A DNA stretch of 5,821 nucleotides from an uncultured Caulobacteraceae bacterium. Lineage in GTDB: Bacteria; Pseudomonadota; Alphaproteobacteria; Caulobacterales; Caulobacteraceae. The notes under the pieces were generated by a model. That model saw only the letters and a list, made by a program, of their open reading frames with translations. It made no database searches and was not told the DNA's origin. The DNA is taken from positions 1 through 5,821 of the forward strand of contig CAMLKO010000077.1 of assembly GCA_946480495.1 (NCBI GenBank), given 5' to 3'. A program made the position numbers and the translations under genes. Positions within the stretch are counted from its first letter, which is position 1. Each line of letters begins with the position of its first letter. Of this stretch, positions 5,745 to 5,821 are shown piece after piece.

Positions 5745-5821
5745 CAAACCCTCCCCGGTTCGTCAGCCTAAGGCTGAACCCAGTTCGGGAGAGAAGTCAG
5801 CTTACAAATTGCTCAGCTACC
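5745..5821 (-). promoter_or_regulatory. Upstream region of the M48 protease gene
   Basis: On the minus strand this holds the ribosome binding site GGAGG (5754-5750), a palindrome at 5763-5777, and a less GC-rich patch around 5803-5810 where a promoter could lie. No clear -35/-10 pair can be assigned. The window ends here, so the neighbouring gene is not visible. Confidence 0.45.
5763..5777. repeat. 15-bp perfect palindrome in the M48 protease leader
   Basis: TCAGCCT-A-AGGCTGA: seven-base arms around one central base, 19 to 33 bp upstream of the ATG. In RNA form the stem could be extended by GGT (5780-5778 on the minus strand) pairing with ACC (5759-5757) past a 3-nt bulge, ending two bases before the ribosome binding site. 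It is either an operator for a dimeric regulator or a leader hairpin. The sequence alone does not decide. Confidence 0.5.

Noticed and set aside
4578..5771. 397-residue open frame on the + strand opposite the M48 protease
   Set aside because: His/Arg/Gln/Asp-rich antisense shadow with no domain signal. The minus-strand protease is unambiguous.
5776..5786. GAAC-N3-GTTC inverted repeat as a LexA (SOS) box
   Set aside because: Alphaproteobacterial LexA sites have a seven-base spacer between GTTC/GAAC-type half-sites. The three-base spacer here does not fit.

Overview
The window is very GC-rich, uses GTG and TTG starts freely, and is packed with genes. The proteins resemble alphaproteobacterial families, and a Caulobacterales-like host (Caulobacter, Phenylobacterium, Brevundimonas) fits best. 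This is inference from protein character and base composition; no rRNA or other marker gene is present. I see no mobile element, CRISPR array, tRNA or rRNA. It looks like ordinary chromosomal sequence, and no stretch longer than about 155 bases lacks a gene.

Left part (1-1975, + strand): a compact three-gene operon. It holds an HD-domain, YfbR-like nucleotidase cut by the window edge, a small cysteine (tyrosine-type) phosphatase with an intact HCX5R loop, and a Nudix-like plus winged-helix protein of the NrtR/NadQ (NAD regulator) type. The gaps are 3 bp and then a 4-bp GTGA stop/start overlap, so the genes are probably translated together. The likely theme is nucleotide/NAD control.

Middle (1976-3288, - strand): a two-gene unit coding for a small single-pass membrane protein of unknown function, followed through a TTGA overlap by a sterol desaturase/fatty acid hydroxylase family di-iron membrane enzyme. 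Both appear to start at TTG with good Shine-Dalgarno sequences. The last codon of the desaturase abuts the last codon of the NAD-regulator-like gene with no bases between.

Right part: a 154-bp divergent intergenic region (3289-3442) with a TTGAC/GTCAA dyad. Then comes a long-form beta-ketoacyl-ACP synthase III (GTG start, + strand), whose 3' end overlaps by 17 bp the end of a convergent Ste24-type M48 membrane metalloprotease (- strand). The protease leader carries a 15-bp perfect palindrome just upstream of its ribosome binding site.

The divergent acyl-chain synthase and di-iron hydroxylase suggest a lipid-modification neighbourhood, but nothing in the sequence proves a shared pathway. I do not see clear evidence for an undescribed defence or mobile system. 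The most notable points are the HD hydrolase/phosphatase/NAD-regulator operon with a decayed Nudix box, the unknown membrane partner of the hydroxylase, and the two convergent junctions without spacer.
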